A stretch of 64,000 nucleotides of DNA from NCBI RefSeq assembly GCF_052056915.1, contig NZ_CP195119.1, positions 3,968,001 through 4,032,000 of the forward strand, read 5' to 3'. The notes under the pieces were generated by a model. It worked only from the letters and a program-made list of their open reading frames with translations, did no database searches and was not told the origin of the DNA. The position numbers and the translations under genes were made by a program. This document shows positions 52,079 to 61,564 of this stretch, one piece after another (position 1 is the stretch's first letter; each line of letters opens with the position of its first letter). This DNA is from MTP4 sp052056915 (GTDB lineage Archaea; Halobacteriota; Methanosarcinia; Methanosarcinales; Methanosarcinaceae).

Positions 52079-52768
52079 TTACCTGACGAACCCTTCGTCC
52101 TTCAGGCTCACGTACCTGCCGTCCCCTATGATGATGTGGTCGAGGACATCGATTCCCAGGAGCTTTCCCCCTTCAACCAGCTTTTCCGTGACCATGATGT
52201 CCTCCCTGCTGGGGCTTGGGTCCCCAGAGGGGTGGTTGTGGATCATGATGACGGATGCCGAGGACTCCATCAGGGCTGATTTGAAGACCTCCCGCGGGTG
52301 TACGATGCTCGCGTTCAGGCTGCCTATGGACACGGTCTCTTCCTTCAGGATCTGGTTTTTCGTGTCCAGGTACAGGGTTATGAATCTCTCTTTCTTCTGC
52401 TCGCGCATTTTTGGGTACATAAGGCTATAGACATCTTTGGGGGAGCGGACCTTGCGCTTGGGTTCCTCCACAAAAGTCTCAAGTCTCCTTGCCAGTTCGA
52501 AGACCGCAGAGATCTGTGAGGCTTTTGCCTCCCCTATGCCGTGGATCTGCATGAGCCTCTTTATGTTTGCAAGGCTGAGCTGCTTGATGCTGTACTCCGA
52601 TAAAATCCGGTTGGACATGCTGACAACATTCTCTGCCCGCGACCCCGTCCTGAGGATGATCGCCAGCAGTTCGGCATTGGAAAGAGACTCCGGCCCGTTT
52701 CGGACCAGCCTCTCCCTCGGTCTTTCTCCCTCGGGAAGGTCGTGAATCCTGACTTTAGCTACCTCCAT
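52079..52768 (-). CDS. radC: RadC-family JAB/MPN protein
   Basis: The 229-residue protein has the N-terminal UPF0758 helix-hairpin-helix region (GPESLSNAELLAIILRTGS, 25-43; IHGIGEAKASQI, 74-85) and a C-terminal JAB metalloprotease-fold domain with the JAMM motif HNHPSGDPSPS (about 177-187) and an upstream Glu. All residues are present. Despite the name, RadC proteins have no proven role in recombination repair; they are often linked to mobile DNA. Here it is a chromosomal copy of normal length, divergent from the molybdopterin genes. Confidence 0.92.
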   Translation of the reverse strand: MEVAKVRIHDLPEGERPRERLVRNGPESLSNAELLAIILRTGSRAENVVSMSNRILSEYSIKQLSLANIKRLMQIHGIGEAKASQISAVFELARRLETFVEEPKRKVRSPKDVYSLMYPKMREQKKERFITLYLDTKNQILKEETVSIGSLNASIVHPREVFKSALMESSASVIMIHNHPSGDPSPSREDIMVTEKLVEGGKLLGIDVLDHIIIGDGRYVSLKDEGFVR

Positions 52769-53121
52769 AATAGCACTCCCATCTTATTTTCCCCCTTATT
52801 CCCCATCTGGTATTCCCCCTGGTCCGGCTTTCTGGATGGATAATCAATTCCGGATGGATAATTAATATTGGTATAAATATTATTATCAAAATTTTTATTA
52901 TCAAAATTCGTTTTAATGTGAATATGTAATATCGACTTTTTGATATTTGAAAATTTCTAACAATGGTAAAACTTGTTCATTTTTAGAAAAAAGTTCGTCT
53001 GAGGATTTGCCTCATTTCCATCTTTTTCCTCTTCCCCGGAGCCCTGGTCTGGCTTTTCGGCCCGGTTTACGACCTGACCTTCCGGCCCTTTCTTATACCG
53101 GGAAATTCATAACGCTCCCTG
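52769..53121 (+). promoter_or_regulatory. divergent promoter region between radC and mobB-moaE
   Basis: These 353 bases contain a short direct repeat (ggatggataat at 52834 and 52852), a second (ttattatcaaaattt near 52880-52910) and an A+T-rich core with ggtataaatattatt (52870) as TATA candidate. The last 120 bases are G+C-rich but hold no supported gene. Confidence 0.45.
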
Positions 53122-53955
53122 ATGAAGGTCATTTCCGTAGTAGGCTACAAGAAATCAGGCAAGACAGCTCTCGTCTCCGCCCTGGTCCAAAAACTTTCCG
53201 GCTTTGGCTCGGTGGGCACGGTAAAGCACATGGGGGAATTCCGCTACAACCCAGAGGACACGGACACCGGCAGGCATTTCGATGCAGGTGCGGACACGGT
53301 AATCGGGCTTACCGACACTGAGATGGTCAGCTTTTCAGGAGACCCCGACCTTGAGCGGGCTCTCGACGCCCTTTGCGACAGGGGCCTTGACTTTGCCGTG
53401 GTCGAAGGCTTCAAGGACAGCAAGCTCCCTAAAATAGTTCTCGGAGACCTTGAAGGCCTCTCCAACGTCCTTATGAGGCTTCCGGAAAACCCGGACCTGC
53501 ATGAGACCCTTTCAGCCTCCATCTTCGGCCTGATCCTTGCCCAGCCCGACCGCTACACCCTTGACGACCTCATAAAACGGATCCGCCAGGAACCGCAAAT
53601 AAGAAATGCAGGCGCAATCGGCACCTTTACCGGCATCGTCCGCGAACTCGACGGGGACACGAAAACCGACAGGCTCGAATTTGAGAAATACGAACCCGAA
53701 GCCTCAAAAGTCCTGGAAAAGATCCGTGAAGACCTCAAGAAAAAAGAAGGCATCCTCGAAGTCCTCATCCACCACAAGACCGGCGTCATCGAAGCCGGGG
53801 AAGACATCGTCTACATCGTGATCGCATCCGCCCACAGGACCGAACTCTTCCCCGCCCTCAGCGAAGCCATAGAACGAGTAAAAGCCGACGCCCCGATCTG
53901 GAAAAAAGAGATCACAGAAAAAGAAGAGTTCTGGGTCCACGACCGGGAGCACTGA
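53122..53955 (+). CDS. MobB-MoaE fusion protein (molybdopterin cofactor synthesis)
   Basis: The 277-residue protein joins two cofactor enzymes. Residues 1-125 are MobB, a P-loop adaptor for guanine dinucleotide attachment (GYKKSGKTA at 8-16, VKHMGE, DAGADTVIG, VVEGFKDSKLPKI). Residues about 150-277 are MoaE, the large subunit of molybdopterin synthase (GAIGTFTGIVRE, LEFEKYEPEA, IHHKTGVIEAGED, SAHRTELFPAL, APIWKKE with the catalytic Lys). Both parts look complete. MobA follows about 160 bases downstream on the same strand, giving a short mob cluster. Methanogens need this cofactor for formylmethanofuran dehydrogenase. The ATG has no strong ribosome site. Confidence 0.9.
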   Translation: MKVISVVGYKKSGKTALVSALVQKLSGFGSVGTVKHMGEFRYNPEDTDTGRHFDAGADTVIGLTDTEMVSFSGDPDLERALDALCDRGLDFAVVEGFKDSKLPKIVLGDLEGLSNVLMRLPENPDLHETLSASIFGLILAQPDRYTLDDLIKRIRQEPQIRNAGAIGTFTGIVRELDGDTKTDRLEFEKYEPEASKVLEKIREDLKKKEGILEVLIHHKTGVIEAGEDIVYIVIASAHRTELFPALSEAIERVKADAPIWKKEITEKEEFWVHDREH

Positions 53956-54112
53956 AACCGGGGGCACTGAAGGCTGTAAATAAGAGTGGATATAAAGGGC
54001 AGAAGTAGGGTAGAAGTAGAGCAGAAATAATAATTAGAAATTATGATCAGAAATTAAGATCAGAAACAAAGAGCGGAAACAAAAAGCAGAAAAAACCGGG
54101 CTGGGTATATAA

Positions 54113-54778
54113 ATGAGCGAAAAAACAGAAAGAAAAGCATCCAGAAGCGCAATCGTTCTGGCAGGAGGCAGGGGCCGCCGGATGGGCATGGTCGAAAAAG
54201 CCCTCCTGGAATTCAAAGGAAAAACCATTCTCGAACGCCTGCTCGATTCTCTTTTCCAGGCTGTGGACGAGGTCATCATCTCGATAAGGGGCAGCACCCA
54301 GGAAGCCCAGCTTAAACCCGTCATCGAAAAATTCCCTGACCGCGAAATCCGCTTCTGCTTCGACACCAGGGAAGACTTCGGCCCCCTTGAAGGCATCCGC
54401 GCCGGCCTTCTCGAAGCAAGTTCTGAATACGCCTTCGTCTGCGCCTGCGACATGCCTTTCGTAAACAGCAGGGTTGTGGATTTCCTCTTCGAAAAAGCCA
54501 AAGGACACGATGCTGCCCTCCCGAAGCAGGAAAACGGCAGGTTCGAGACTCTCCATGCGGTTTATTCCAGAAAGATGGTGCCTGAGATCGAGAAGGCTTT
54601 TGAGAAGGGGGACCGTTTTGTGCTTGCGCCGATTTATGCGATGGGGGATGTGGTGCAGGTTGAGGTTTCGGAGATCAGGGGAATTGATCCTGAGTTGGTT
54701 ACTTTTGAGAATATAAATACGGTTGAGGATATTGAGAGGATAATGGGGTCAGCGGTAGGGGAGAAAGTTGGTTTGTGA
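54113..54778 (+). CDS. mobA: molybdenum cofactor guanylyltransferase MobA
   Basis: The 221-residue protein transfers GMP to molybdopterin. Visible motifs are the nucleotide-binding loop VLAGGRGRRMG with K29 (15-29), EDFGPLEGIRAGL (about 97-109), CDMPF (122-126) and the C-terminal NINTVEDIERI. All needed residues are present. It follows the MobB-MoaE fusion. The final 90 codons and downstream DNA are duplicated 3.5 kb away (58013-58281), ahead of the second Roco gene. Confidence 0.92.
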   Translation: MSEKTERKASRSAIVLAGGRGRRMGMVEKALLEFKGKTILERLLDSLFQAVDEVIISIRGSTQEAQLKPVIEKFPDREIRFCFDTREDFGPLEGIRAGLLEASSEYAFVCACDMPFVNSRVVDFLFEKAKGHDAALPKQENGRFETLHAVYSRKMVPEIEKAFEKGDRFVLAPIYAMGDVVQVEVSEIRGIDPELVTFENINTVEDIERIMGSAVGEKVGL

Positions 54779-55258
54779 GAGATTCCGGTTAACCTTTGTT
54801 GATTGGGTTTTTTAAGTTTTAGAATAACCGGAATGGTGTGTTCCGTCGTTATTTCAGTCGAATACCCCGCTAGCTTGCTGCGGGGATGGAAAACTTCCCC
54901 GGTAACCGTTAATGATAATATGATGTATCAATTCCTTTTTCAGGCTGTTAATTTTTGCTTAAACTAAATTATTTAGGGTTATTGCTTTCTTTAACGGAAT
55001 TTTGAGCGGTGGCGCGAACATACCCCGTTGCTTGCAGCGGGGTGCGCCAGCGCAACTTTGATTTGTCCCGCGCCTTGGCGCGGCTTTTCCCATATTGTTA
55101 CCTAAAATCGAAAGTTATTTAGATGACAACATTCTCTATTTTTCAGATTTAATTATTTTGATCTGTAGTGGTTAGTTCTGGATAGCGGCTGTAATACTAT
55201 ATTGAATTTTCATTGTTTATATGGCAAACTCGTGAGTACATTGAGGCAGGGATTTTAG
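54779..55258 (+). other. mobA to Roco gap
   Basis: After mobA comes a segment shared with the copy at 58282-58553. It is interrupted here by an extra 211 bases with two hairpins. A G+C-rich terminator ccgcgcc-tt-ggcgcgg followed by cttttcc lies at 55068-55090. The last 150 bases, conserved in both copies, should contain the Roco promoter (atactatattgaattt near 55194). Confidence 0.6.
54854..55064. mobile_element. 211-base insert bounded by hairpins, possible non-autonomous element
   Basis: Relative to the duplicated spacer at 58351-58363 this copy has about 211 extra bases. The insert begins with tcagtcgaataccccgc-tagcttgct-gcgggg and ends with taccccgttgcttgcagcggggt, so each end carries a similar CCCCG hairpin. 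Subterminal hairpins without coding capacity recall IS200/IS605-related palindromic elements. A deletion in the other copy is the alternative. Confidence 0.45.
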
Positions 55259-57943
55259 ATGGAATCAAGCGAGATTAAGGATTTGATTAGATGGGCTCAA
55301 AGAAGGAATGTAACCGTATTAGACCTGTCGAACAGAAATCTCACTTCTCTTCCACCGGAAATCTCAGAATTGGAACATCTTACTAAACTTAACATCTCCA
55401 ATAATCAATTAACTTTGCTGCCTTCGGAATTCAAAGAGTTGAAAAATCTTAGGGCACTTTTCATATCCGGTAATCAACTTACTTCTCTATCGCCTGAAAT
55501 CACAGAGTTGAAAAATCTTAGTGCACTTTACATGTCCCGCAATCAACTAACTTCTCTACCGTCTGAAATCACAGAGTTGAAAAATCTTAAGGCAATTGAC
55601 ATATCTGGTAATCTATTAAATTCACTGCCGCCTGAAATCACAGAGTTGAAAAATCTTACTAAACTTGACATATGCGGTAATCAACTTACTTTCCTACCTC
55701 CAGAAATCACAGAGTTAAAAAATCTTACTAAACTTTATATGAGTAACAATCTACTGACATTTCTTCCATCGGAAATCGTAGAGTTGAATAATCTTACTAT
55801 ACTTTACCTTGATGACAATCAACTTACTTCTCTTCCGCCGAAAATCTCAGGGTTGAAAAATCTTACTATACTTTACCTTGATAATAATCAACTTACTTCT
55901 CTTCCATCGGAAATCTCAGGGTTGAAAAATCTTACTGAACTTTCTTTACATAACAATCAACTTACTTCTCTTCCATCGGAAATCTCAGGGTTGAAAAATC
56001 TTACTAAGCTCTACCTTGGTAACAATCAGCTGATATCCCTTCCGCCGGAAATCTCAGGGTTGAAAAATCTTACAAAACTTTACCTTGGTAACAATAAACT
56101 AACATCTCTTCCGCCGGAAATTTTGGAACTGGGTTTGGAGGTTGAATTGGAAAAATATTGGGAGTTTAATATAATTTACTTGAAAGGAAATCCTATAGAG
56201 AATCCCCCGGTAGAGATCATAAAAAAAGGCAGAGGGGCAGTTTTCAACTATTTCAAGTCCTTGGAAGATGAGAAAGAGCCATTAAACGAAGTTAAAGTTT
56301 TGCTGGTAGGAGACGGTGGTGCAGGTAAAACTTCTTTGGTGAAGAGGCTCCTAGGCGAAGGTTTCGATGGAAATGAACATCAGACCCAGGGGATTAATAT
56401 CAAGGGATGGGAATTCAAAAATAAAGATAAGGAAATAAAAATTAATTTCTGGGACTTTGGTGGCCAGGAAATAATGCATGCCACCCACCAGTTTTTTCTT
56501 TCCAAGAGGAGTCTTTACATTCTTGTTTTGAATTCAAGGAGGGATGAAAAAGCCGAGTACTGGCTCAAGCATATAAGGAGTTTTGGAGGAGATTCATCGG
56601 TACTGGTTGTTTTGAATAAGATTGACGAAAATCCTTCTTTTGAGTTGAACAGGAAGTTTTTGCAGGAGAAGTATCCCTCAATAAAAGGTTTCTTCCGAAT
56701 TTCGTGTAAGGATAACAGGGGAATTGAGGTCTTTTCCAGTAAAATAAAAAAAGAAATTTTAAAAGTTGAACACTTACAAATAGAATGGGCTAAAAGCTGG
56801 TTCAACGTGAAGACCAGATTAGAGAACATGAATTGTGATTTCATTACTTATGATAAATATCGGAATATGTGCATGGAAGAGAATGTGGGAGATAAATCAT
56901 CCCAAAATACCCTTGTTGATTTTCTTAATGATCTAGGAGTGATTTTACACTTTAAGGACATTTCACTGCTTGATACGCATGTGCTTGAGCCAAGATGGAT
57001 TACTAACGGTGTATACAGGATCATAAATTCGGAGACTCTGGTGAAGAGAAAAGGAGTTCTTCGGTTCGGTCTGCTGGATGAAATTCTAAAGCAGAAAAAT
57101 GAAAATGACTATTATTATCCCCCTACGCGCTATAATTACATTATCAATTTAATGAAAAAATTTGAGTTATGTTATACAATTGACGAACAAACCGTGCTCC
57201 TTCCTGACCTGCTGGCGGTTCCTGAGCCTAATTTTGATTTTGACTCTAACGAAGCCCTGAATTTTTTCATCGAGTACGATTTTCTGCCGCGTTCAGTTAT
57301 GCCCCGCTTTATAGTGAAGATGAACAGGGACATAAAAGATAATTTGCAATGGAGAACAGGTGTAGTTCTAGAAAACAAGGACTTTAATTCCTGTGCAGTG
57401 ATTAAATCTGATAACGAGGCAAAGAGAATCTACATTAGCGTGAATGGCGGCCAGAAACGCGATTATTTTTCAAGTATACTGTTCAATTTACGGGAAATTA
57501 ACCGGAGTTTTGAGAAGTTAAAAGCTGTCGAAAAAATTCCTGTTCCTGATGAACCCGATGTAGCTGTCAGTTATGACCATCTGGTTTATTTGGAAGAGGT
57601 TGGTGAAGACAAGTATAGACCTGAAGGATCAAGAAAGGCATATAGCGTTAGGGACTTGCTTGGAACGGTTAACAATGGGAGTAAACAAGAAGAATTGTTG
57701 GAAGAAATCCTGCACATTCTTAAGAAGAGAAATGAAGAAGATAAAATGGAAGAGATTGTCCTAATTTTGAGTAATCTAGCAAAGACTCAAGCAAGAGAAT
57801 CTGACGACAGGGCAACTTTATCAAGGAAATTAAATAAAACTATCACACTTCAACCTAACGTGATGGGATTTGGATTCGATTTTAATGCAGCTATTGACGA
57901 AGCATTGGATCGATATTACGATTGGAAGAATAAAAAGATGTAA
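55259..57943 (+). CDS. Roco protein 1 (LRR-Roc-COR)
   Basis: The 894-residue protein has about 12 leucine-rich repeats of 23 residues (about 15-285; LxNLTxLxxxxNQLTSLPxEI type), a Roc GTPase domain with P-loop GDGGAGKT (351-358), switch region WDFGGQE, NKID and a SCKD-type motif, then a COR dimerisation domain (about 510-800; VILHFKD, LEPRWITNGVYR, FLPRSVMPRFIV) and a helical tail. Roco proteins are GTPases related to LRRK2; prokaryotic members dimerise and respond to nucleotide, but their cellular role is unknown. The start is fixed by an in-frame stop just upstream. It is cytosolic, with no signal. The gene is the upstream half of a tandem duplication. Confidence 0.92.
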   Translation: MESSEIKDLIRWAQRRNVTVLDLSNRNLTSLPPEISELEHLTKLNISNNQLTLLPSEFKELKNLRALFISGNQLTSLSPEITELKNLSALYMSRNQLTSLPSEITELKNLKAIDISGNLLNSLPPEITELKNLTKLDICGNQLTFLPPEITELKNLTKLYMSNNLLTFLPSEIVELNNLTILYLDDNQLTSLPPKISGLKNLTILYLDNNQLTSLPSEISGLKNLTELSLHNNQLTSLPSEISGLKNLTKLYLGNNQLISLPPEISGLKNLTKLYLGNNKLTSLPPEILELGLEVELEKYWEFNIIYLKGNPIENPPVEIIKKGRGAVFNYFKSLEDEKEPLNEVKVLLVGDGGAGKTSLVKRLLGEGFDGNEHQTQGINIKGWEFKNKDKEIKINFWDFGGQEIMHATHQFFLSKRSLYILVLNSRRDEKAEYWLKHIRSFGGDSSVLVVLNKIDENPSFELNRKFLQEKYPSIKGFFRISCKDNRGIEVFSSKIKKEILKVEHLQIEWAKSWFNVKTRLENMNCDFITYDKYRNMCMEENVGDKSSQNTLVDFLNDLGVILHFKDISLLDTHVLEPRWITNGVYRIINSETLVKRKGVLRFGLLDEILKQKNENDYYYPPTRYNYIINLMKKFELCYTIDEQTVLLPDLLAVPEPNFDFDSNEALNFFIEYDFLPRSVMPRFIVKMNRDIKDNLQWRTGVVLENKDFNSCAVIKSDNEAKRIYISVNGGQKRDYFSSILFNLREINRSFEKLKAVEKIPVPDEPDVAVSYDHLVYLEEVGEDKYRPEGSRKAYSVRDLLGTVNNGSKQEELLEEILHILKKRNEEDKMEEIVLILSNLAKTQARESDDRATLSRKLNKTITLQPNVMGFGFDFNAAIDEALDRYYDWKNKKM

Positions 57944-58012
57944 AAACTTCCAATTCCTCGATAAAGACCCTCTACCCTTCTACGTGCGTATAATGCAACT
58001 CCTCAACCCTCC

Positions 58013-58281
58013 TGACGCTGCCCTCCCGAAACAGGAAAACGGCGGGTTCGAGACCCTCCATGCGGTTTATTCCAGAAAGATGGTGCCTGAGATTGAGAAG
58101 GCTTTCGAGAAAGGGGAACGGTTTGTGCTTGCGCCGATTTATGCAATGGGGGATGTGGTGCAGGTTGAGGTTTCGGAGATCAGGGGAATTGATCCTGAGC
58201 TGGTGACTTTTGAGAATATCAATACGGTTGAGGATATTGAGAGGATAATGGGGTCAGCGGCGGGGGAGAAAGTGGGTCTGT
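58013..58281 (+). pseudogene. duplicated 3' end of mobA
   Basis: From gacgctgccctcccgaa to the stop, this stretch repeats the last 90 codons of mobA (54509-54778) with few changes (LPKQENG, FETLHAVYSRKM, VLAPIYAMGDVV). It lacks the nucleotide-binding N-terminal half and any start of its own, and follows the Roco 1 gene after about 70 bases. It is the left end of a tandem duplication that carried the Roco gene; no function is expected. Confidence 0.92.
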
Positions 58282-58553
58282 GAGAGATTCTGGTTAACCT
58301 TTGTTGATTGGGTTTTTTTTGTTGTCAGAGTAACCGGAATGGTGTATTCTGTCGTTATTGTTCCGCGCCTTGGCGCGGCTTTTCCAGTGTAATTTCTTAA
58401 AATCGAAAGTTATTTAGTCAGCAACATCCTCTATTTTTCAGATTTACTTATTTTAATTTGTAGTGGCTATCTCTGGATAGTTGCTTCAATATTAAATTGA
58501 ATTTTTCATTGGTTGTGATGGCAAATCGTGAGGACAGTGAGGCAGGATTGTAC
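58282..58553 (+). promoter_or_regulatory. duplicated spacer ahead of Roco 2
   Basis: It repeats the mobA-Roco 1 spacer: the terminator ccgcgcc-tt-ggcgcgg is at 58363-58378, followed by the conserved gaaagttatttag and aatattaaattgaattttt segments, which probably include the promoter. It lacks the 211-base insert. Confidence 0.6.
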
Positions 58554-61538
58554 ATGGAATCAAACGATATTAAGGATCTGATTAGAGAGGCTCAAAGAAA
58601 TAAAGTAACTTCATTAGACCTATCGTTCGAAAATCTTACTTCTCTGCCACCTGAAATCAGTGAGTTGAAATATCTTACTACACTTTACATATCAAATACT
58701 CAATTGACTTCTCTACCGTCTGAAATTAGTGAGTTAAAAAATCTTACTACACTTTACATATCAAATACTCAATTGACTTCTCTACCGTCTGAAATCTCCG
58801 AATTGAAATATCTTACGGAGCTTTACATAACTTTAAATCAATTAACTTCTCTACCGTCTGAAATCAGTGAGTTGAAAAATCTTATTACACTTAACATATA
58901 TGGTAACAAATTGACCTCTCTGCCTCCTGAAATCTCCGAATTGAAAAATCTTATTACACTTTCTATATCTCATAATCGATTGACTTCGTTGCCTCCTGAA
59001 ATCAGCGAGTTGAAAAATCTTACAACACTTTCCATATCTGATAATCAATTGACTTCGCTACCTCCTGAAATCTCAGAGTTGAAAAATCTTATTACACTTG
59101 AAATATCCGATATTCAATTGAGTTCGCTTCCGCCTGAAATCAGCGAGTTGAAAAATCTTACTCAACTTGACATATCTTTTAATCGATTGACTTCTCTGCC
59201 TCGTGAAATCAGCGAGTTAAAAAATCTTACTGAACTTTACATATCCTATAATCGATTGACTTCTCTGCCTCCTGAAATCACAGAGTTAAAAAATCTTACT
59301 GAACTTGACATGTCTGATAATCAATTGAGTTCGCTTCCGCCTGAAATCAGCGAGTTGAAATATCTTACTGGATTTTACATATCTGATAATCAACTTACTT
59401 CGCTGCCTCCTGAAATCAGCGAGTTGAAAAATCTTACTCAACTTGACTTATCTGGTAATCAACTAACTTCTCTGCCTCCTGAAATCTCGGAGTTGAAAAA
59501 TCTTACTCAACTTGACTTATCTGGTAATCAACTAACTTCTCTGCCTCCTGAAATCTCGGAGTTGAAAAATCTTACTCAACTTGACTTATCTGGTAATCAA
59601 CTGACTTCTCTGCCTCCTGAAATCTCGGAGTTGAAAAATCTTACTCAACTTGACATGCGTGATAATCAATTGAGTTCGCTTCCTTCTGATATCTTAGAAC
59701 TAGATCTGGATATAATGTGGGAATATCAACCAAGAATAAAAGGAATAGTTTTAGAAGAAAACCCTCTTGAAAATCCTCCTGTAGAGATTGTAAAACAGGG
59801 TAGGGAAGCAGTTCTTAACTATTTCAAGTCACTAGAAGGTGAAAAAGAACCGTTAAATGAAGTTAAAGTTTTGCTGGTTGGGGAAGGAGGTGCAGGCAAA
59901 ACTTCACTTGTAAAGCGGATTTTCGGGGAAGAGATTGATGGAAATGAGCCGCAGACACAGGGTATCAACATCCGGAACTTAACAGTTAAAAATGGTGAAC
60001 GGGAAATCAAAGCTAATTTCTGGGATTTTGGCGGGCAGGAGATCATGCACGCTACACACCAGTTCTTTTTGTCAAAAAGGAGTCTTTATATTCTGGTGCT
60101 TGATGGGAGGAAGGACGAAAAGCCCGAGTACTGGCTTAAGCTCATAGAAAATTTCGGTGGGGATTCTCCAGTTCTGGTTGTGATCAATAAGGTTGATGAA
60201 AATCCTGGGTTTGACCTGAACCGGAAGTTTCTGCTGGATAAGTATCCTTCTATCAGGGGTTTTTACCGTTTGTCCTGCAAATCGGAAGAGGGAATAGGGG
60301 AGTTTTCTAAAAGTCTGGAAGAGGAACTTACAAAGGTCCGTCATCTGGAGGTCATGTGGGCTAAAAGCTGGTTCAATGTCAAAAGCAGGCTTGAAGAAAT
60401 GTGTCCGAATTGCAGTCCTGATGTTGTGGATGAGGACACGTGTGAACACTGCAATTTCATCCAATATAATGACTATAAACTGATGTGTGATGAAGAAGGG
60501 ATAAAGGGCGAATCAGAACAAAATACTCTTGTTGGTTTTCTTCACGATCTGGGTGTAATACTGCACTTTAAAGATATACCTCTCCTGAATACTCATGTTC
60601 TGGACCCTGAATGGGTAACCAATGCAGTGTATAAAATGGTTAACTCAAAGGAGGTTGCAAGTTCCGGTGGAATCCTGAAACTTGACATGTTCGCGGAGAT
60701 TTTGAAGGAAAATAATGGGGAAAAATTCTATTATCCTCCCGATCAGTACGGTTTTATCCTTAGTTTGATGAAAAAATTTGAACTCTCCTATGAACTTGAT
60801 GGTCGCACTGTGCTCCTTCCTGCCCTTCTGGAAATTCAGCAGCCAGATTTAGAGTTTGATGATGGGAGTGCCCTGAAGTTTATCATTGATTATGATTTCC
60901 TGCCGCCTTCCGTAATGCCTCGTTTTATCGTGAAGATGAATATGGATATAAAAGGCGATCTTCGCTGGCGGACGGGTGTGGTTCTTGAATCTAAGGCTTT
61001 CAATGCTACTGCTGTGGTCAAATCGGATAATGAAGCTAGAAGAATCAGTATTTACGTAAATGGAGCTCATAAAAGGGATTATTTTGCGGTTATTCTTCAA
61101 AACTTCCGGGAAATTAACAACAGTTTTGAAAAATTAAAAGCCATCGAAAAAATCCCGCTGCCTGATGAGCCGGAAGTTACTGTCAGTTATAAGCATTTGA
61201 TAAAGCTGGAACTAAAAGGAACTGAAGAATACATGCCTGACGGTTCTGATAAAGAGTATAATGTAAGTGAGCTTCTCGGAACGGTAATTAATGACAGCAG
61301 TATGATGAAAATGGTTAAGGAAATACTGCGAAATACGGAAATAAATAAAAAATATGGAATGGAGATTCTGGAGATAGTTCAAACCATACAGGAGATTGAG
61401 GACGAATCTGATACAGAAGAAACTTTGTTTGAAAAGCTCAATAATGTCATTTCAGTGAATCCTTCCATTTTTGGTTTGGAGTTTGACCTTAGTGAAATGG
61501 TCAGATTATATTTTAAGTGGAAAAGGCGGCAGTCGTGA
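58554..61538 (+). CDS. Roco protein 2 (LRR-Roc-COR) with zinc-knuckle insertion
   Basis: From ATG 58554, matching the start of Roco 1, the protein has 994 residues; the frame is open to a TTG at 58497. It has about 16 leucine-rich repeats, Roc P-loop GEGGAGKT (443-450), WDFGGQE, NKVDENP, and a COR domain. Between Roc and COR it carries C617-x2-C620 and C630-x2-C633, a probable zinc-binding insertion absent from Roco 1, where the same place is shorter. Three consecutive LRR units are identical at the DNA level, which shows recent expansion. It otherwise follows Roco 1 throughout, so the pair arose by duplication and then diverged. Confidence 0.92.
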   Translation: MESNDIKDLIREAQRNKVTSLDLSFENLTSLPPEISELKYLTTLYISNTQLTSLPSEISELKNLTTLYISNTQLTSLPSEISELKYLTELYITLNQLTSLPSEISELKNLITLNIYGNKLTSLPPEISELKNLITLSISHNRLTSLPPEISELKNLTTLSISDNQLTSLPPEISELKNLITLEISDIQLSSLPPEISELKNLTQLDISFNRLTSLPREISELKNLTELYISYNRLTSLPPEITELKNLTELDMSDNQLSSLPPEISELKYLTGFYISDNQLTSLPPEISELKNLTQLDLSGNQLTSLPPEISELKNLTQLDLSGNQLTSLPPEISELKNLTQLDLSGNQLTSLPPEISELKNLTQLDMRDNQLSSLPSDILELDLDIMWEYQPRIKGIVLEENPLENPPVEIVKQGREAVLNYFKSLEGEKEPLNEVKVLLVGEGGAGKTSLVKRIFGEEIDGNEPQTQGINIRNLTVKNGEREIKANFWDFGGQEIMHATHQFFLSKRSLYILVLDGRKDEKPEYWLKLIENFGGDSPVLVVINKVDENPGFDLNRKFLLDKYPSIRGFYRLSCKSEEGIGEFSKSLEEELTKVRHLEVMWAKSWFNVKSRLEEMCPNCSPDVVDEDTCEHCNFIQYNDYKLMCDEEGIKGESEQNTLVGFLHDLGVILHFKDIPLLNTHVLDPEWVTNAVYKMVNSKEVASSGGILKLDMFAEILKENNGEKFYYPPDQYGFILSLMKKFELSYELDGRTVLLPALLEIQQPDLEFDDGSALKFIIDYDFLPPSVMPRFIVKMNMDIKGDLRWRTGVVLESKAFNATAVVKSDNEARRISIYVNGAHKRDYFAVILQNFREINNSFEKLKAIEKIPLPDEPEVTVSYKHLIKLELKGTEEYMPDGSDKEYNVSELLGTVINDSSMMKMVKEILRNTEINKKYGMEILEIVQTIQEIEDESDTEETLFEKLNNVISVNPSIFGLEFDLSEMVRLYFKWKRRQS

Positions 61539-61564
61539 TTTGTGTCTGGAGCATGGGTTTTGTG

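Noticed and set aside
51861..52430. 189-codon + frame through the 15-base repeat and antisense to radC
   Set aside because: Most of it lies opposite radC, and its unique part is the tandem repeat translated in frame.
57870..58283. 137-codon frame that includes the mobA fragment
   Set aside because: The N-terminal part is the end of the Roco 1 gene read in another frame; only the mobA-derived portion has meaning, annotated as a pseudogene.
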